From Macrotis lagotis (taxonomy: Eukaryota; Chordata; Mammalia; Peramelemorphia; Peramelidae), in the NCBI RefSeq assembly GCF_037893015.1, contig NC_133658.1, positions 884,361,038-884,425,037 on the forward strand: DNA of 64,000 nt. Reading direction: 5' to 3'. The notes under the pieces are model-generated. The model had not been told where the DNA came from and searched no databases. It was given only the letters and a program-made list of their open reading frames with translations. Positions 53,985 to 63,910 of this stretch are shown one piece after another. Every line of letters starts with the position of its first letter. The first letter of the stretch is position 1. A program made the position numbers and the translations under genes.

Positions 53985-54360
53985 TAAAAGTAATCTAATC
54001 CAAGTGCCTTCATTTTACAAATGAGAAAACTGAGGCCTAGGGTATTTAAGTGACTTGCTCACAGCCATATAGGGAGTAAATTAATTCACACAGAATTTGA
54101 AGTCAGGTCCTCCGATTTCAAAGCAAGTACTCCCACTGTACCAATAATAAGTCAGAAAGAACCTGGTTTGAATTCTACTCCCCTATATAATATGAATTAA
54201 ATCACTATAGTACCTCTGAAAATCTCAGTTTTTCTAACTGTAAAAAGGGGGGGGAGTCAGGACATATTTAAAAATCTTCACCTCTTACTGTGGTTGGGAG
54301 GCTCAAATGAGAATATTTCTGAAGGTCTCCCCCAAGTTTAGAGTAATTTAGAAATATCAG
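53985..54360. repeat. MIR-type pair in opposite orientations
   Basis: Minus copy at 53990-54150 (CATTTTACAAATGAGAAAAC, AAGTCAGGTCCTCCGATTTC). A plus copy follows at 54160-54350 (GGTTTGAATTCTACTCCCC, TCTCAGTTTTTCTAACTG, GGGAGGCTCAAATGAGAAT). Confidence 0.6.
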
Positions 54361-54984
54361 TTCAGAATTTTGTTCAAGTCTCACTTCTGACACTTGTCGG
54401 CTGTCAGACCCTGAGTCACCCACTCTCACTGGCCCCTAAAAACTCTCTAAGGCTTAAGATGCAAAACAGATGCTGGTGGGCATTGGTGGAGAGAATTTCC
54501 TCACTGGCAGTTCTTAGTAATGATGACATCACAGGCCAGGCCCCAATTCCCTCTCTCCCCATGGCCATTATCTATCCTATCCCCCAAATTAACATCAAGT
54601 TTTAAGTGAATTGTTTCAAAGATCAAAATTTTATTTTCTCTTCCCCTTCATGCTTTCTCATCCCAAGCCCAGGGGTCTTAATCATTCCACCATGCTACTA
54701 TCCAAACTCATCATATTCAAAAACATTATCCCTAGTTCTTGCTATCCATTCCAAGAAAAATTCCACCAAAGACTGGTTCAGAGAGTGAGAGGGAAGTGAT
54801 CATGGTTGAAGTCACCAATTCCAAGAACCAAGTCAGCATGAATGAAAGTGTCCATGGTGTCATAGCATCATTCATCATCATTATGAAGAAGTCAGTTAAA
54901 ACCCTTGGTTCATCATCTTGTTATTTGGGTCCTTAGGGAAAGGTGTGAGGTGGAACCTTATAGATTCCCGTCCCTTGTGGGGTT
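54361..54984. other. intron 1, unassigned
   Basis: Repeat-poor, no gene supported. A weak MIR head (TTTTGTTCAAGTCTCACTTC) lies near 54369. Confidence 0.4.
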
Positions 54985-55235
54985 TGCTCCCGAATCCAGA
55001 AACCATCATTGACAGAAGGAACCTCAGAGGTCATACAAGAGGGGGAGGCACCCCTGGAAAGACATTTCCTGTCCAAGACCACATAACCAGAGCACAGCTG
55101 TGGCACAAATTCAGGTCTTCTGACTCTCAGTAGAGTATAAACTCCTTGAGGGTAGGGTCTGGGGTGTGGGAGTTTTTTTGGGGGGTGTCTTTGCATCCCT
55201 AGTGTCTGGAGCAAAGTAAATATATAATCAAATTA
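54985..55235. repeat. minus-strand MIR-like remnant and L2 tail
   Basis: CAAGACCACATAACCAGAGC and TTCAGGTCTTCTGACTCTC (to 55130), then the L2-type AGTATAAACTCCTTGAGGG and CTTTGCATCCCTAGTGTCTG. Confidence 0.55.
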
Positions 55236-55967
55236 GCAAGAATAAATCCAAGACTACTTCTCTTTCCATAGCATTAAGTTACAGCTCAGATGGATGATTT
55301 TTTATCTAAAAGTTCATCTGTATCCCCAGGGCAGTCCTGTCTGTACTCCAGAGTCAGAACAACTGATGGCTAGGAAATCCACCAAGTCATGTCTCTAATT
55401 TTGGAACTAATAAAAGAACCATAGCCTGTCAGAGTAGGAAGGACCCTTGAAAATCCTAAGACTAATTTGGAAACTTAGGATTTCCAAGGTTCCTTCCTGC
55501 TCTAATAACTTCCTTACAAAAGTAATGCAATGACTGGGTAGTGGAATAGAAGACTACATATACTCTATCAGGGTCCATAATTCAACTGTTTTTGGCTCAA
55601 TTATCTTTCTTTGTTATCAAGGAGGGTCCATCTCAAAGCGGGGGGGGGGGGGCGGTTATATCAATAACGGTCTTAGACTGAAGCGCAAAAGAGGCCAAGA
55701 GAAAGAGCTTTTCCAAGGTCAAATGGCTACTTAGCTGGCAAAGGAGACCTTGCCTAGGTCAAGTGGACCTAGAGAAGTGAGAAGAGGCTACTTGAGCACC
55801 CCTTTGATCTTAAAAACTATAAGGGAGAGAAGTCAGAGAAATCCCAGATGTTCTGGTTAACTTATCATCTACATACTAAGAAAGCTGATCAGACCCTTCT
55901 GAAGTTCACCTAGGTATGTCCATACCATTAGTAAGGACTATATCAGACAGACAACTGTCTTATAAAT
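55236..55967. other. intron 1, unassigned
   Basis: Contains a 12-G run (55639-55650) and scraps of old MIR. No gene. Confidence 0.4.
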
Positions 55968-56215
55968 ATTGTTGCCAAGTCATTTTTTCAGTCATGTATG
56001 ACTTTTGGTGATCCCATTTGAAGTTTTCTTGGCAAACATACTGGAGAGGTTTGCTATTCCTTATCCAGCTCATTTTATAGATGGAGGAAACTGAGGCAAA
56101 CGGGAGAGTGTCTTGCCCAGGGTCATAGAGCTAGTAAATGTCAAGAGGTTTGATTTGAACTTAGGTCTTTCTGACTCCCAGCCTGACACTCTTATCTCTA
56201 ACTACCTATCTTGTA
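55968..56215 (-). repeat. tRNA-headed SINE (MAR1-like)
   Basis: TTGTTGCCAAGTCATTTTTTC, GTTTTCTTGGCAAACATACTG, TCTTGCCCAGGGTCATAGAG and TTTCTGACTCCCAGCCTGAC. Confidence 0.75.
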
Positions 56216-56581
56216 AACACAAACTGTTGATAGTCAAAGTATAGAGATCACAGGGCCAATCCATTTATCCCTTTTTTATAATTTCTTCTGTTGAGTGGCA
56301 GAGTCTGTATAGGACCTAAAAAAATGTTTCTTTGATGCCTTCTGTCTTTATCGCAATCATTTCACTCTCAAAACTGAACTTCCTCTTTGTGCCAAAAAAA
56401 ATAAGCAAAAATTTTCCAATCCAAAGGACAATAAACATTATTCTTTCCCAGGAGACCCTCTCTTCTCTACTATGAATGGGGATAGGGGAAGTAGGTTTCA
56501 TTATCTGTCTCTGGAACCTACATTGATTTTTTTTTCAGTTTCTCTAAGTTCCATTTGGATAGTCTTCTTATGGTTCTACTT

Positions 56582-56600
56582 ATTGGGGTTTTTGGTTTTG

Positions 56601-56631
<31 letters not shown>

Positions 56632-56771
56632 TTGCAAGGCAATGGGGTTAAGTGACTTGCCCAAGGCCACACAGCTAGGTAATTATTAAATGTCTGAGGC
56701 CAGATTTGAACTCAGGTACTCCTGACTCCAGGGCCAGTGCTCTATCCACTGGGCCACCTAGCCACCCCTAG
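56582..56771 (-). repeat. short tRNA-derived SINE with expanded (TTTTG)n tail and TSD
   Basis: The antisense body (CAAGGCAATGGGGTTAAGTG ... CCACTGGGCCACCTAGCCAC) is preceded by six or seven TTTTG units, which is an expanded A-tail. GGTTCTACTT flanks it at 56572-56581 and 56772-56781. Confidence 0.85.
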
Positions 56772-56799
56772 GGTTCTACTTTTTTTGCAGCAGTTGATG

Positions 56800-57420
56800 C
56801 AAATCTTCCCATGCTTCTCTTGGAAAAAACATTGGCTCTTAATTAGAAGGACTTGGGGGGTCCAATCCTTGGGCAAGTCATTTTCCCAAGGTGACCCTGT
56901 TTTCTCATCTATAAAATGAGAGAATTATAGTAGATGGTTCTTGAAATCTCTTTTAGTTTCAAACCTATATTCCTCAACAATCTTTTTTTAACTGTACAAT
57001 GTAGGCCCTTTTCAGAAAAGGGATGAGATAGAGCAGAGAAAGGATCACTCCTTGGGATCTAATCTAAGGCTAGAATACAAAATAACCTTTGAATATTTCC
57101 CTTGCCTCCCTTTCTCAGCTCCACCTTTTCTAATATTTTGAAATACTTTGAAAGCACAATTCAGTTCTATGTTAAACTTCTTGATCTTTTCCTTTACTCC
57201 AATTGTTAATTTTTTCCTCCCCTCTTGAATTTATACGGTATAAAATCTCCTCTGTAATATTTGGGTATATTTTTATATTCCACCACTACCACTGTCATAA
57301 AATGTAAGCTCCAAGAAGGCAGGGTCTGTTGCATTTGTTTCATTCATTGTTTTTAATATGGAACACAGTAACTGGAATATCATAGGCCCTTAGTCAATAC
57401 TAAATTGAATTGTCTTGGTC
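56800..57420 (+). repeat. MIR fragment and L2 LINE 3' end
   Basis: CAAGTCATTTTCCCAAGGTG, TTTCTCATCTATAAAATGAG (56870-56960) is MIR. From about 57090 the L2 order leads to AATGTAAGCTCCAAGAAGGC, AGGGTCTGTTGCATTTG and GGCCCTTAGTCAATACTAAA. Confidence 0.65.
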
Positions 57421-58199
57421 TATGTTTCTGGTTTCATTTCTAAGAGAGGTACCAAGAAACAGTAGAAACAATAATTTTCCACCCCCCTCAAACCCTGCCC
57501 TATCAAATGTGGGAAATGACAAGAACTCCTTCCCCACCCCCTCCACCCCAAGAAAGTAGCCTAACTGCCTCTGATACATTGGATATAATTATACATCAAG
57601 GGGGATTTTTGTGTTTTGATTTGGTGCCAATAGGTCTTTCAAATTCAACCAAACCAGACTAAACTTTTCTATGAAGGAAAGCCCCTCCATGTTCAAGTCT
57701 AAGGTTGCAGCCAAGGAGGGAGGGAAAAGGAAAGAATCAGAGAAAGAGCAGACAGGGAGGCTTGCCTGTGTGGCTGGTTAGGTGGGGGAAGGTCAGTTAG
57801 GAAGTTATTTCAACATCACTCAAGAAAATCTTTACCTTTCAGCAATTTTCCTTCTGGGAAAGCCAAGATGATGTTGCAACCACTCCATCTGAGCAGGCAA
57901 AGTTATCTGGACAGAACCCCTCACTATGCACATTCAATTTTGCTTTCCTAACCCTTCACTCCCACCCCAGGACCCCTTCCTGCCTTCTGGAAGACCCAGA
58001 GACTACCTGATCAGAGCTTCCTTCCCCAAACTTCAGTCTGAATTATTGTATGGCAACCAGGAGGGCTATGGTGTCCACCTCCCTCCATCATCAGCCACTT
58101 CTCTGCTCATTTGGGTTACAATTTTGCTTCTAATGATAGAGAAAGGTGAAGGAAGTGGGGGGGGGGGAGAAGTAAAGGAGACCATCAGAGGCAGGGACA
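57421..58199. other. repeat-poor intron 1 segment
   Basis: About 780 bp with no recognised element except a G-run (58159-58167). No gene is supported. Confidence 0.4.
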
Positions 58200-58445
58200 G
58201 GGAATTGGTTAGAGTACTGTAATCATGGAAGCCTGGGTTCAAATCCAACTTTTGATACATTGTGTGACTTAGAGCAAGTCGTCTGATTTTAGAATCTCAT
58301 GCAATATAGGATTTATCTATGTATGTATGATACTGAGCTCTGAAACACCCTAGTTTTCTCTTTTCTCAATTATAAAATGAGAGTGGGGGCCAGACTAAAG
58401 GACCTTTGAGACCCTTTCCAGTTCTTGACCTCTGATCCCATCTAT
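58200..58445 (+). repeat. MIR-type SINE
   Basis: TGGGTTCAAATCCAACTTTTG, GAGCAAGTCGTCTGATTTTAG and GGACCTTTGAGACCCTTTCC. Confidence 0.6.
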
Positions 58446-58974
58446 GAAGAAGTAAAGTCACCACCATAACAAAGGATGGCAATAAGAACACTCCTCCATA
58501 GGTCCCCTTCCAAAGAGAAGAGTCGACTCTTTCCATACAACAGAGAGGACAGAACTTCCATATGCTTCCCCAACTCCATTTCAAGCCATCTGGTCCTTTA
58601 CCTTCCTCCACTGAAGCCATGAAGCCCAGAAAATGGGAAGCAACTGTGATGATGTCTTCCAGAGGGGAAAGAGAACAGGGCTGCTGTTACCCAGAGGAAC
58701 CAGATAATCAGGGCCAGCTTTTTTCAAAGCCAAGGAGAAAGGGCCACCCAAGCAAACACCAGATGGCACCACCATGATGAGACCAAGACTAAGCTTCTGA
58801 AAGAGATATTGATCATCCCTCCCACTCCCCCCCCCCTTCGAGGTAACCCCCATCCATAGAATCAAATTTGTCCAGAAGAGATGCACATTCAACAAAAGGG
58901 CAGCCAGCAGGCTGAATTCTATTTTCTATCCCAATGGTTTACAGTCCTCTTATTTAGGAAAACAAAACAAAAAT
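58446..58974. other. intron 1, unassigned
   Basis: No repeat or gene recognised over about 530 bp; a C-run at 58828-58836. Confidence 0.4.
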
Positions 58975-59205
58975 ATTCTTTTTCTCAGCCTGCTCCTTAT
59001 ATCTGGGATACTCTCCCCTGCCATCTTCATTTGATTCAATTCTACTCACCCTCTGAGGTCTCAATGAAATGTTCCCCCATCAACCACCTTGTACTTTTCC
59101 TCTAGATATATCTTACTTGTCTCCACCAATTGAAGGCAAGTTCCTTGAGAACAGGGAATTATCCTTTGCCTTTCTTTGTCTCTTGAGCACTGAAGACATT
59201 GTTAT
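58975..59205 (+). repeat. L2 LINE 3' end
   Basis: CTGGGATACTCTCCCCTGCC, CTCTGAGGTCTCAATGAAAT and AAGTTCCTTGAGAACAGGGA. Confidence 0.75.
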
Positions 59206-59309
59206 CAACTTCAAAAGATCCGTAAAATGGGGGGGAGTATGAGTAAACCCATTTTACAGATGAAGGAAGTGAGTCCTCATGCAGTAAAAGTGATTTTTGC
59301 CTAAAGTCA

Positions 59310-59622
59310 CATTCAATTCAATTTAGTAAACATTTATCCCCTGGAGGATACAAGAAAAAATAAGAGGAACAGCTAGGGATGCAGTGGATAGCGCACCAGT
59401 CCTGGAGTCAGGAAGACCTGAGTTCAAATTCAGCCAGAGACTGAATACTTGATATTTACTGTGTAACCTTAAGCAAGTCATTTAACCTCACTGTATTTCC
59501 AAAAAAAACCCAAAACAACCAAATTAACCCCCCCCCCCCCCAAAAGATCTAAGAGAAAGTCTTTGTCCTCAAGGAGCTTACAATCTAATTGGGTGGGTGG
59601 GTGGGTGGGGAACAATATGCAA
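59310..59622 (+). repeat. ancient interspersed repeat interrupted by a SINE
   Basis: Host sequence ATTTAGTAAACATTTATCCC (59320-59365) resumes at 59550 (AAAGTCTTTGTCCTCAAGGA, GCTTACAATCTAATTGGG). The SINE (about 59368-59525) reads GGAACAGCTAGGGATGCAG, CTGGAGTCAGGAAGACCTG and has a tail decayed to AACC/poly(C) (59529-59541). Confidence 0.7.
59591..59610 (+). other. G-quadruplex motif (GGGT)4GGGG
   Basis: GGGTGGGTGGGTGGGTGGGG has five G-tracts of at least 3 separated by single T, one of the most stable G4 sequence patterns known. It lies on the non-transcribed strand of SPSB1 and 12 bp before the inverted repeat. Confidence 0.9.
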
Positions 59623-59684
59623 TGAAATACAAAGCAATGAAGAGAGGGAAGGTGTCTTCCCTCTCTTCATTGCTTTGTATTTCA
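59623..59684. repeat. perfect 29-bp inverted repeat with 4-bp loop
   Basis: The left arm 59623-59651 begins TGAAATACAAAGCAATG and ends AGAGAGGGAAG. The loop GTGT is at 59652-59655. The right arm 59656-59684 begins CTTCCCTCTCT and ends TTTGTATTTCA. Every base of the right arm is the reverse complement of the left arm. The left arm continues the host repeat (ACAATATGCAATG), so the right arm is the newly copied side. Confidence 0.95.
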
Positions 59685-60160
59685 GATGTGGCAGATGTGA
59701 GCCTATTTTCAATTCCAGTCCCAGGACTTTCTCCACCCATTCCTTCCTCTAGTCCTGTTCCTTATTATTTATTGTGCCCCAAACTCTTCTTCTTGGCTGT
59801 CAGGACTCTGGTTGCAGCCCCCTGCCTAGTCTACCTTATTTCTCAGGGCAGCCACACATCCACAGAGGGTTATCACAGTGAAAAGTGTGAGTAGGAGTTG
59901 GAGTCAGGAAGGCCTTAGGTCCTTGACCCTGTATAAGTCACTTCATGTCTCTGGGCCTCAGTTCCCTCACCATTTCACAGATGAAGAAACTGAGTCCTCA
60001 TAATCACAGCTATTTCACAGGGAGGTTATAAAGAACCAAGGGTCAAATGAGATCAAATCTATAAAGTGTTATGTAAATAGTTCAATGTAAACTATCATTG
60101 TTGGAAGCAGAGGGATGTTTCAGACAGAATTCTCACAAAGGCAGGGGATAAGGCAAAGTG
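59685..60160 (+). repeat. unique sequence then MIR-type SINE
   Basis: 59685-59890 is unassigned. From about 59895 there is a plus-strand MIR: GTTGGAGTCAGGAAGGCC, GTATAAGTCACTTCATGTC and GGGAGGTTATAAAGAACC. Confidence 0.55.
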
Positions 60161-60182
60161 AGAGAGAGAGAGAGAGAGAGCG
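60158..60182. repeat. (GA)n microsatellite
   Basis: About eleven GA units. Confidence 0.9.
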
Positions 60183-60234
60183 CACAGACAAGTAACAGGT
60201 CTATAATAGTCTAGGCAGGTGGTAATGACAGCCT

Positions 60235-60660
60235 ATGCTGGAGGGGAGGAAAGGAGGGGCAGCCAGAGCCAACACTGACTTCCCAGCTCTGCCGGGGGGG
60301 AAACCAGATTCCAGGTCACTTCCACTCAACTGTCTAAACTTAGTGAAAGAGGGGAGAAAGCCAGGGAGGGAACCGTCTGGCCACTGGATAGGTCAGGGCA
60401 AAGAGGTCAAACTCTCTGGCAGTCAGACGCGCCAGGACTACAGACTTCCTCTTTTCTGGGTCTTGATGACCCAAGGAAAGGGGGAGGGGAGTGGTTGCTG
60501 ATAGAGGTGGGTAGCTCAGAGGGTGAGTCAGCAACCTTTCCGAGAAACTCGGTTCTTGATAACCAAGCATCTGCTCTCCAGGAGTGTCCCCGTGGGTGCC
60601 CAACCTGGAGAAGGTCATCAGGGGCATTCTGCATCTGGGGAAGTGGCCCTACTGGGGATG
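60235..60660. promoter_or_regulatory. candidate regulatory segment with NF-E2/MARE and DR3 motifs
   Basis: Repeat-free, with more CpGs than its surroundings (AGACGCGCC, TCCGAGAAACTCGG). It contains AGGGCA-AAG-AGGTCA at 60395-60409, a direct repeat with 3-bp spacing of the VDR/RXR type. It also contains GTGAGTCAGCA at 60523-60533, whose reverse complement TGCTGACTCAC fits the NF-E2/small-Maf consensus. Binding and function are inference from motifs only. Confidence 0.35.
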
Positions 60661-60721
60661 AATGAGTTCCCTTCTACCCCAATAGGCTGGCTAAAGGAGA
60701 AGAAGGGAAATAAAGAAAACA

Positions 60722-60885
60722 AAACTGGATGTGGAGTCAGAGTCCTAGGTTTAAAACCTTCTTCTCTTTATTGACTGTGTAACTATGGGTAAACCAGTCA
60801 GCTTCTCTGGGACTTGGTTTCCTCTTCTGTTAAAATAAGGCAATTAGACTTTCGAGTTCCCCTTCCAGTCCTATCACTGTGATGC
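60722..60885 (+). repeat. MIR-type SINE
   Basis: CTGGATGTGGAGTCAGAGTC, TTGACTGTGTAACTATGGG, GGTTTCCTCTTCTGTTAAAA and CCCCTTCCAGTCCTATCAC. Confidence 0.7.
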
Positions 60886-61070
60886 TCTCTTCCTTTCTTC
60901 ATATTCTCTCTCTTTTTCCTCTCCCCCCCCCCATGATTTCAATCTGTGTACAGCACCCACAGAGGAAAAATCCCTCTATCAACAGGATCAAGATACTACA
61001 GTTTGGAATCTATTCCAAAAAGTCACTGGTTTTTTTTTTTCCTTTAAAGACCTCATATACACCAAATGTT

Positions 61071-61170
61071 NNNNNNNNNNNNNNNNNNNNNNNNNNNNNN
61101 NNNNNNNNNNNNNNNNNNNNNNNNNNNNNNNNNNNNNNNNNNNNNNNNNNNNNNNNNNNNNNNNNNNNNN
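61071..61170. other. assembly gap (100 N)
   Basis: Exactly 100 N, a conventional placeholder for an unsized gap. Translations spanning it are meaningless, and the true distance is unknown. Confidence 0.99.
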
Positions 61171-61404
61171 ACATGAGCTGTGATCCAAATCAGTCTTCAC
61201 GTCTTGATCAACACTAGTGGCATGTGAGATGGAGCTGAGGGGCAACTCTAGCCATAGACTCCCATCACTTGCCATTTCTCCCTCTAGTTTTCCTCTCCTG
61301 GAATATCTGTCCCTCTATCCTTGCTATCATTTCTACCTCATGTGGTACATACACAGACTCCTCAGTTTTCCCTGAAGCATGTGCTCCCCTTCCCCTCTCT
61401 CTTA

Positions 61405-61533
61405 TTTGTTCTTGTTCTTCAGTCATTTTTCTGTTGTGTCTTACTCTTCCTCACCCCATTTGGGATTGTCTTGGCAAAGAAACTGGAGAGGTTTCTCTTT
61501 CCTTTCCCAACACACACACACACACACACACAC
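61405..61533 (-). repeat. MAR1-like SINE fragment and (CA)n
   Basis: TTCTTCAGTCATTTTTCTG, CCATTTGGGATTGTCTTGGC and AAGAAACTGGAGAGGTTTC match the 3' body in antisense. Then (CA)n at 61510-61533. Confidence 0.65.
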
Positions 61534-61964
61534 AGAGGCAACAGGATGGAGCCAAGGTTAAGGAGAAATCACTCATATTTCTATCCTCTCTTTGTGATTT
61601 TTTAGCATTTCTTTTCCTTCTCCTGAACCCCACAGGTAGTAACAGATTCTAGCCATACCTGAATTAGGAATCCTATGCCATGGTATGGAGAATACATGGT
61701 GAGAAGTTTCTATGAATTTCATTAGATCAATCTAGGTGAACCTAATGAAGCATCCAACATCTGATGTCTTCCTCCCTTAAATAGAAATCATGGTGACGGT
61801 TGGAGGTGGGGCATGGTTTGACCATCTGTCAGCTATGTTTTAGAGGTGGGAACAGATGGTTTATAACGTCCCTTCCAATTCTAAGATTCTCTGGCTCTCT
61901 AGAACTTGGGAAAGAAACTTGTGTTGGGCTTGTGAAGGTCTTCCCAACTTGGGCTCTTTCTCGC
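61534..61964 (+). repeat. unassigned sequence with MIR 3' half
   Basis: AGGTGGGAACAGATGGTTTA and GTCCCTTCCAATTCTAAGA (61840-61890) are the MIR-like end. The rest is unassigned. Confidence 0.4.
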
Positions 61965-62560
61965 CATTACTTCCATCCACATATGATGATTCCACCATGT
62001 TGGTTTCTTTGCTGTTGTTCACACAGCCTATCTCTTTGTCTTTGTCTTTGTCCTTTTCCCATGCCTGGAATACTTTTCCTTTTCACTTCCACCTGTCTTC
62101 AATGCTACTTCCTGCAGGAAGTCATACTCAGGCTCTCCTCCCCAATCCCCCATTAGTGGCTTCTCTTGTAAGGTAACCTTCTAGAAGAAGGGAATAAACA
62201 TTTATATAACATCAAGTAGCTTACAATTATTATCTCATTTGATCCTGACAACAATCTATGAGGTAGGTACTTTATTATCTCCATTTTATGGATGAGGAAA
62301 CTGAGGCAGAGACAAAGACACATAACTAGTGTCTGAGACTGGATTTGAACCTAGGTCTTCCTGACACCAATCCTAGAGCTCTATCCACCCCACCACATAG
62401 CTGCCTCAACCTTCCACTTAGTATTTATGCATTCATATGCATATTATCTCCTTCTTTTAAATGTAAACTCCTTAAGGGCAGGAGTTGTTTATTTATTTTT
62501 CTTTGTATCTCCAGCCATTAATAGTGCCTGTCACTTGGTAGATAGGAAGATAGGGACTAG
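61965..62560 (+). repeat. L2 LINE 3' end split by a minus-strand MIR-type SINE
   Basis: L2 sequence (CCCATGCCTGGAATACTTTTC, GCAGGAAGTCATACTCAGGC) stops near 62185 and resumes at about 62405 (ATGTAAACTCCTTAAGGGCA, ATTAATAGTGCCTGTCACTT). The insert at 62190-62404 reads TTATCTCATTTGATCCTGAC, CATTTTATGGATGAGGAAAC and CTTCCTGACACCAATCCTAG. Confidence 0.75.
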
Positions 62561-63012
62561 AGCCAGAGAGTGCACCTGTGAGTTCTCTGGCAGAGAGAAT
62601 TTCTGGTGGAGGAAACTCTTTCCCCAGGTGCAGGTTGACATTTCTACAATATAAAGTCTTAGAGTTATCAGAGCAGTGGGAGGTTAAATGATTCCCTCCG
62701 GCTCACTATCAATAAGAGTCAATAGCAAAACAGGGACCCAAGTCTTCCTGATTTCATAACTGTTTTTCTAGTCTTATAGTAAACTCTTTTTTTTAGTCTC
62801 ATAGTAAACTCTTAACAAATACTTTGTTGATAGATTGATGAACCACAAACACCATTGCTCATGGTTTTTAAACTCTCCTGTCCCATGGCTCCTCTCTTGT
62901 TCTTTCCTATCTTAACCCAATAAAAGGATCTCTGGGTGGGGGAAGATTCTAACTCCAGGATCTCTGGGAGCACAAATCTCTTTTTCTTCACTACAACACC
63001 TTGCACCAAATC
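62561..63012. other. intron 1, MIR remnant and small tandem duplication
   Basis: A short tandem of TAGTCTTATAGTAAACTCTT / TAGTCTCATAGTAAACTCTT lies at 62770-62815. A weak minus MIR remnant precedes it. No gene. Confidence 0.45.
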
Positions 63013-63143
63013 CTCTTCCCCCCGGCCAAGACAATGGGGTTAAGTGACTTACCCAAGGTCACACAGCTAGGCAATTATTGTCTGGGTTGGATTTGAACTC
63101 CGAGGCCAGTGCTCTATCCATTGTGTCACCCAGCTGTCCCGAT
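63013..63143 (-). repeat. short tRNA-derived SINE
   Basis: AAGACAATGGGGTTAAGTGA, CACAGCTAGGCAATTATTG, GGATTTGAACTCCGAGGCC and TTGTGTCACCCAGCTGTCCC. Confidence 0.8.
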
Positions 63144-63910
63144 CGAACCTTCTTAAAATAGGAAGAGGCACTCTAAACAGCAGCTACATATTGGTGGTCA
63201 AACAAGTCAGGGAGGCATAGAAGGTACCTTTTGAAAATGAGGAAGAAATTTTTCAAGGGCCAGGTGTGAATGTTTGAAATGGAATAAGTAGAAAAATAAA
63301 TGGAGTCTATAAATATGCTTACATTGCATATAAGATATTAACAGGCCATCTGTACTAACCCACCTTTTCTAGAGGCCAGTATGTTTCTACCAGACTTCTA
63401 GAATTGTTTTAACAACAAAATGTGTTTACTGTAGGAAAACTCCCTCAAAACCGTGTAAGGAATAATTTGTCTTGATCTCTTGACTTCAGTTTTGCTTTGT
63501 GAGAGTCTTTAAGCAAGAGACTAGTTTTTTCTTTTTCATAATAAAGACTCAATGAGTTTGAGGCTTTTTTCCTTCTTATGCAGTCATACATTAACTTTTT
63601 CTCACCCCTAAAAAAAGTGGAAACTTTGGGTCTGAAATATTTATTTAATTGGGTGGTAGGGGTGGAGGATGGAAGAGAGAATAAATCTGCCCATGTGTGA
63701 GTCCTTTGGCACAGCTCAGTTCTCATTTGTGAAACTGGTAGTGACAGGTGTCGATCTGTTAAGGGACATAATTAAGCATTCATACATAGCACATGATAAA
63801 ATTGCTTAAATCTCTTTTTGATCTGGAAATATTTTGAATTGAAACCACTGAGGTCACTCAAAATCTTATAAAACACCTTTTGAATAAGACTGAGAAAAGG
63901 TGGGGGAAAG
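63144..63910. other. AT-rich unique sequence
   Basis: About 770 bp with no recognised repeat and no supported coding feature. Confidence 0.4.

Noticed and set aside
59623-59684. Hairpin as a microRNA precursor
   Set aside because: The 29-bp perfect stem with a 4-nt loop is too short and its loop too small for a normal Drosha substrate; no flanking stem extension is seen.
60879-61275. Open frames spanning the N gap
   Set aside because: Most of their codons are unknown bases.
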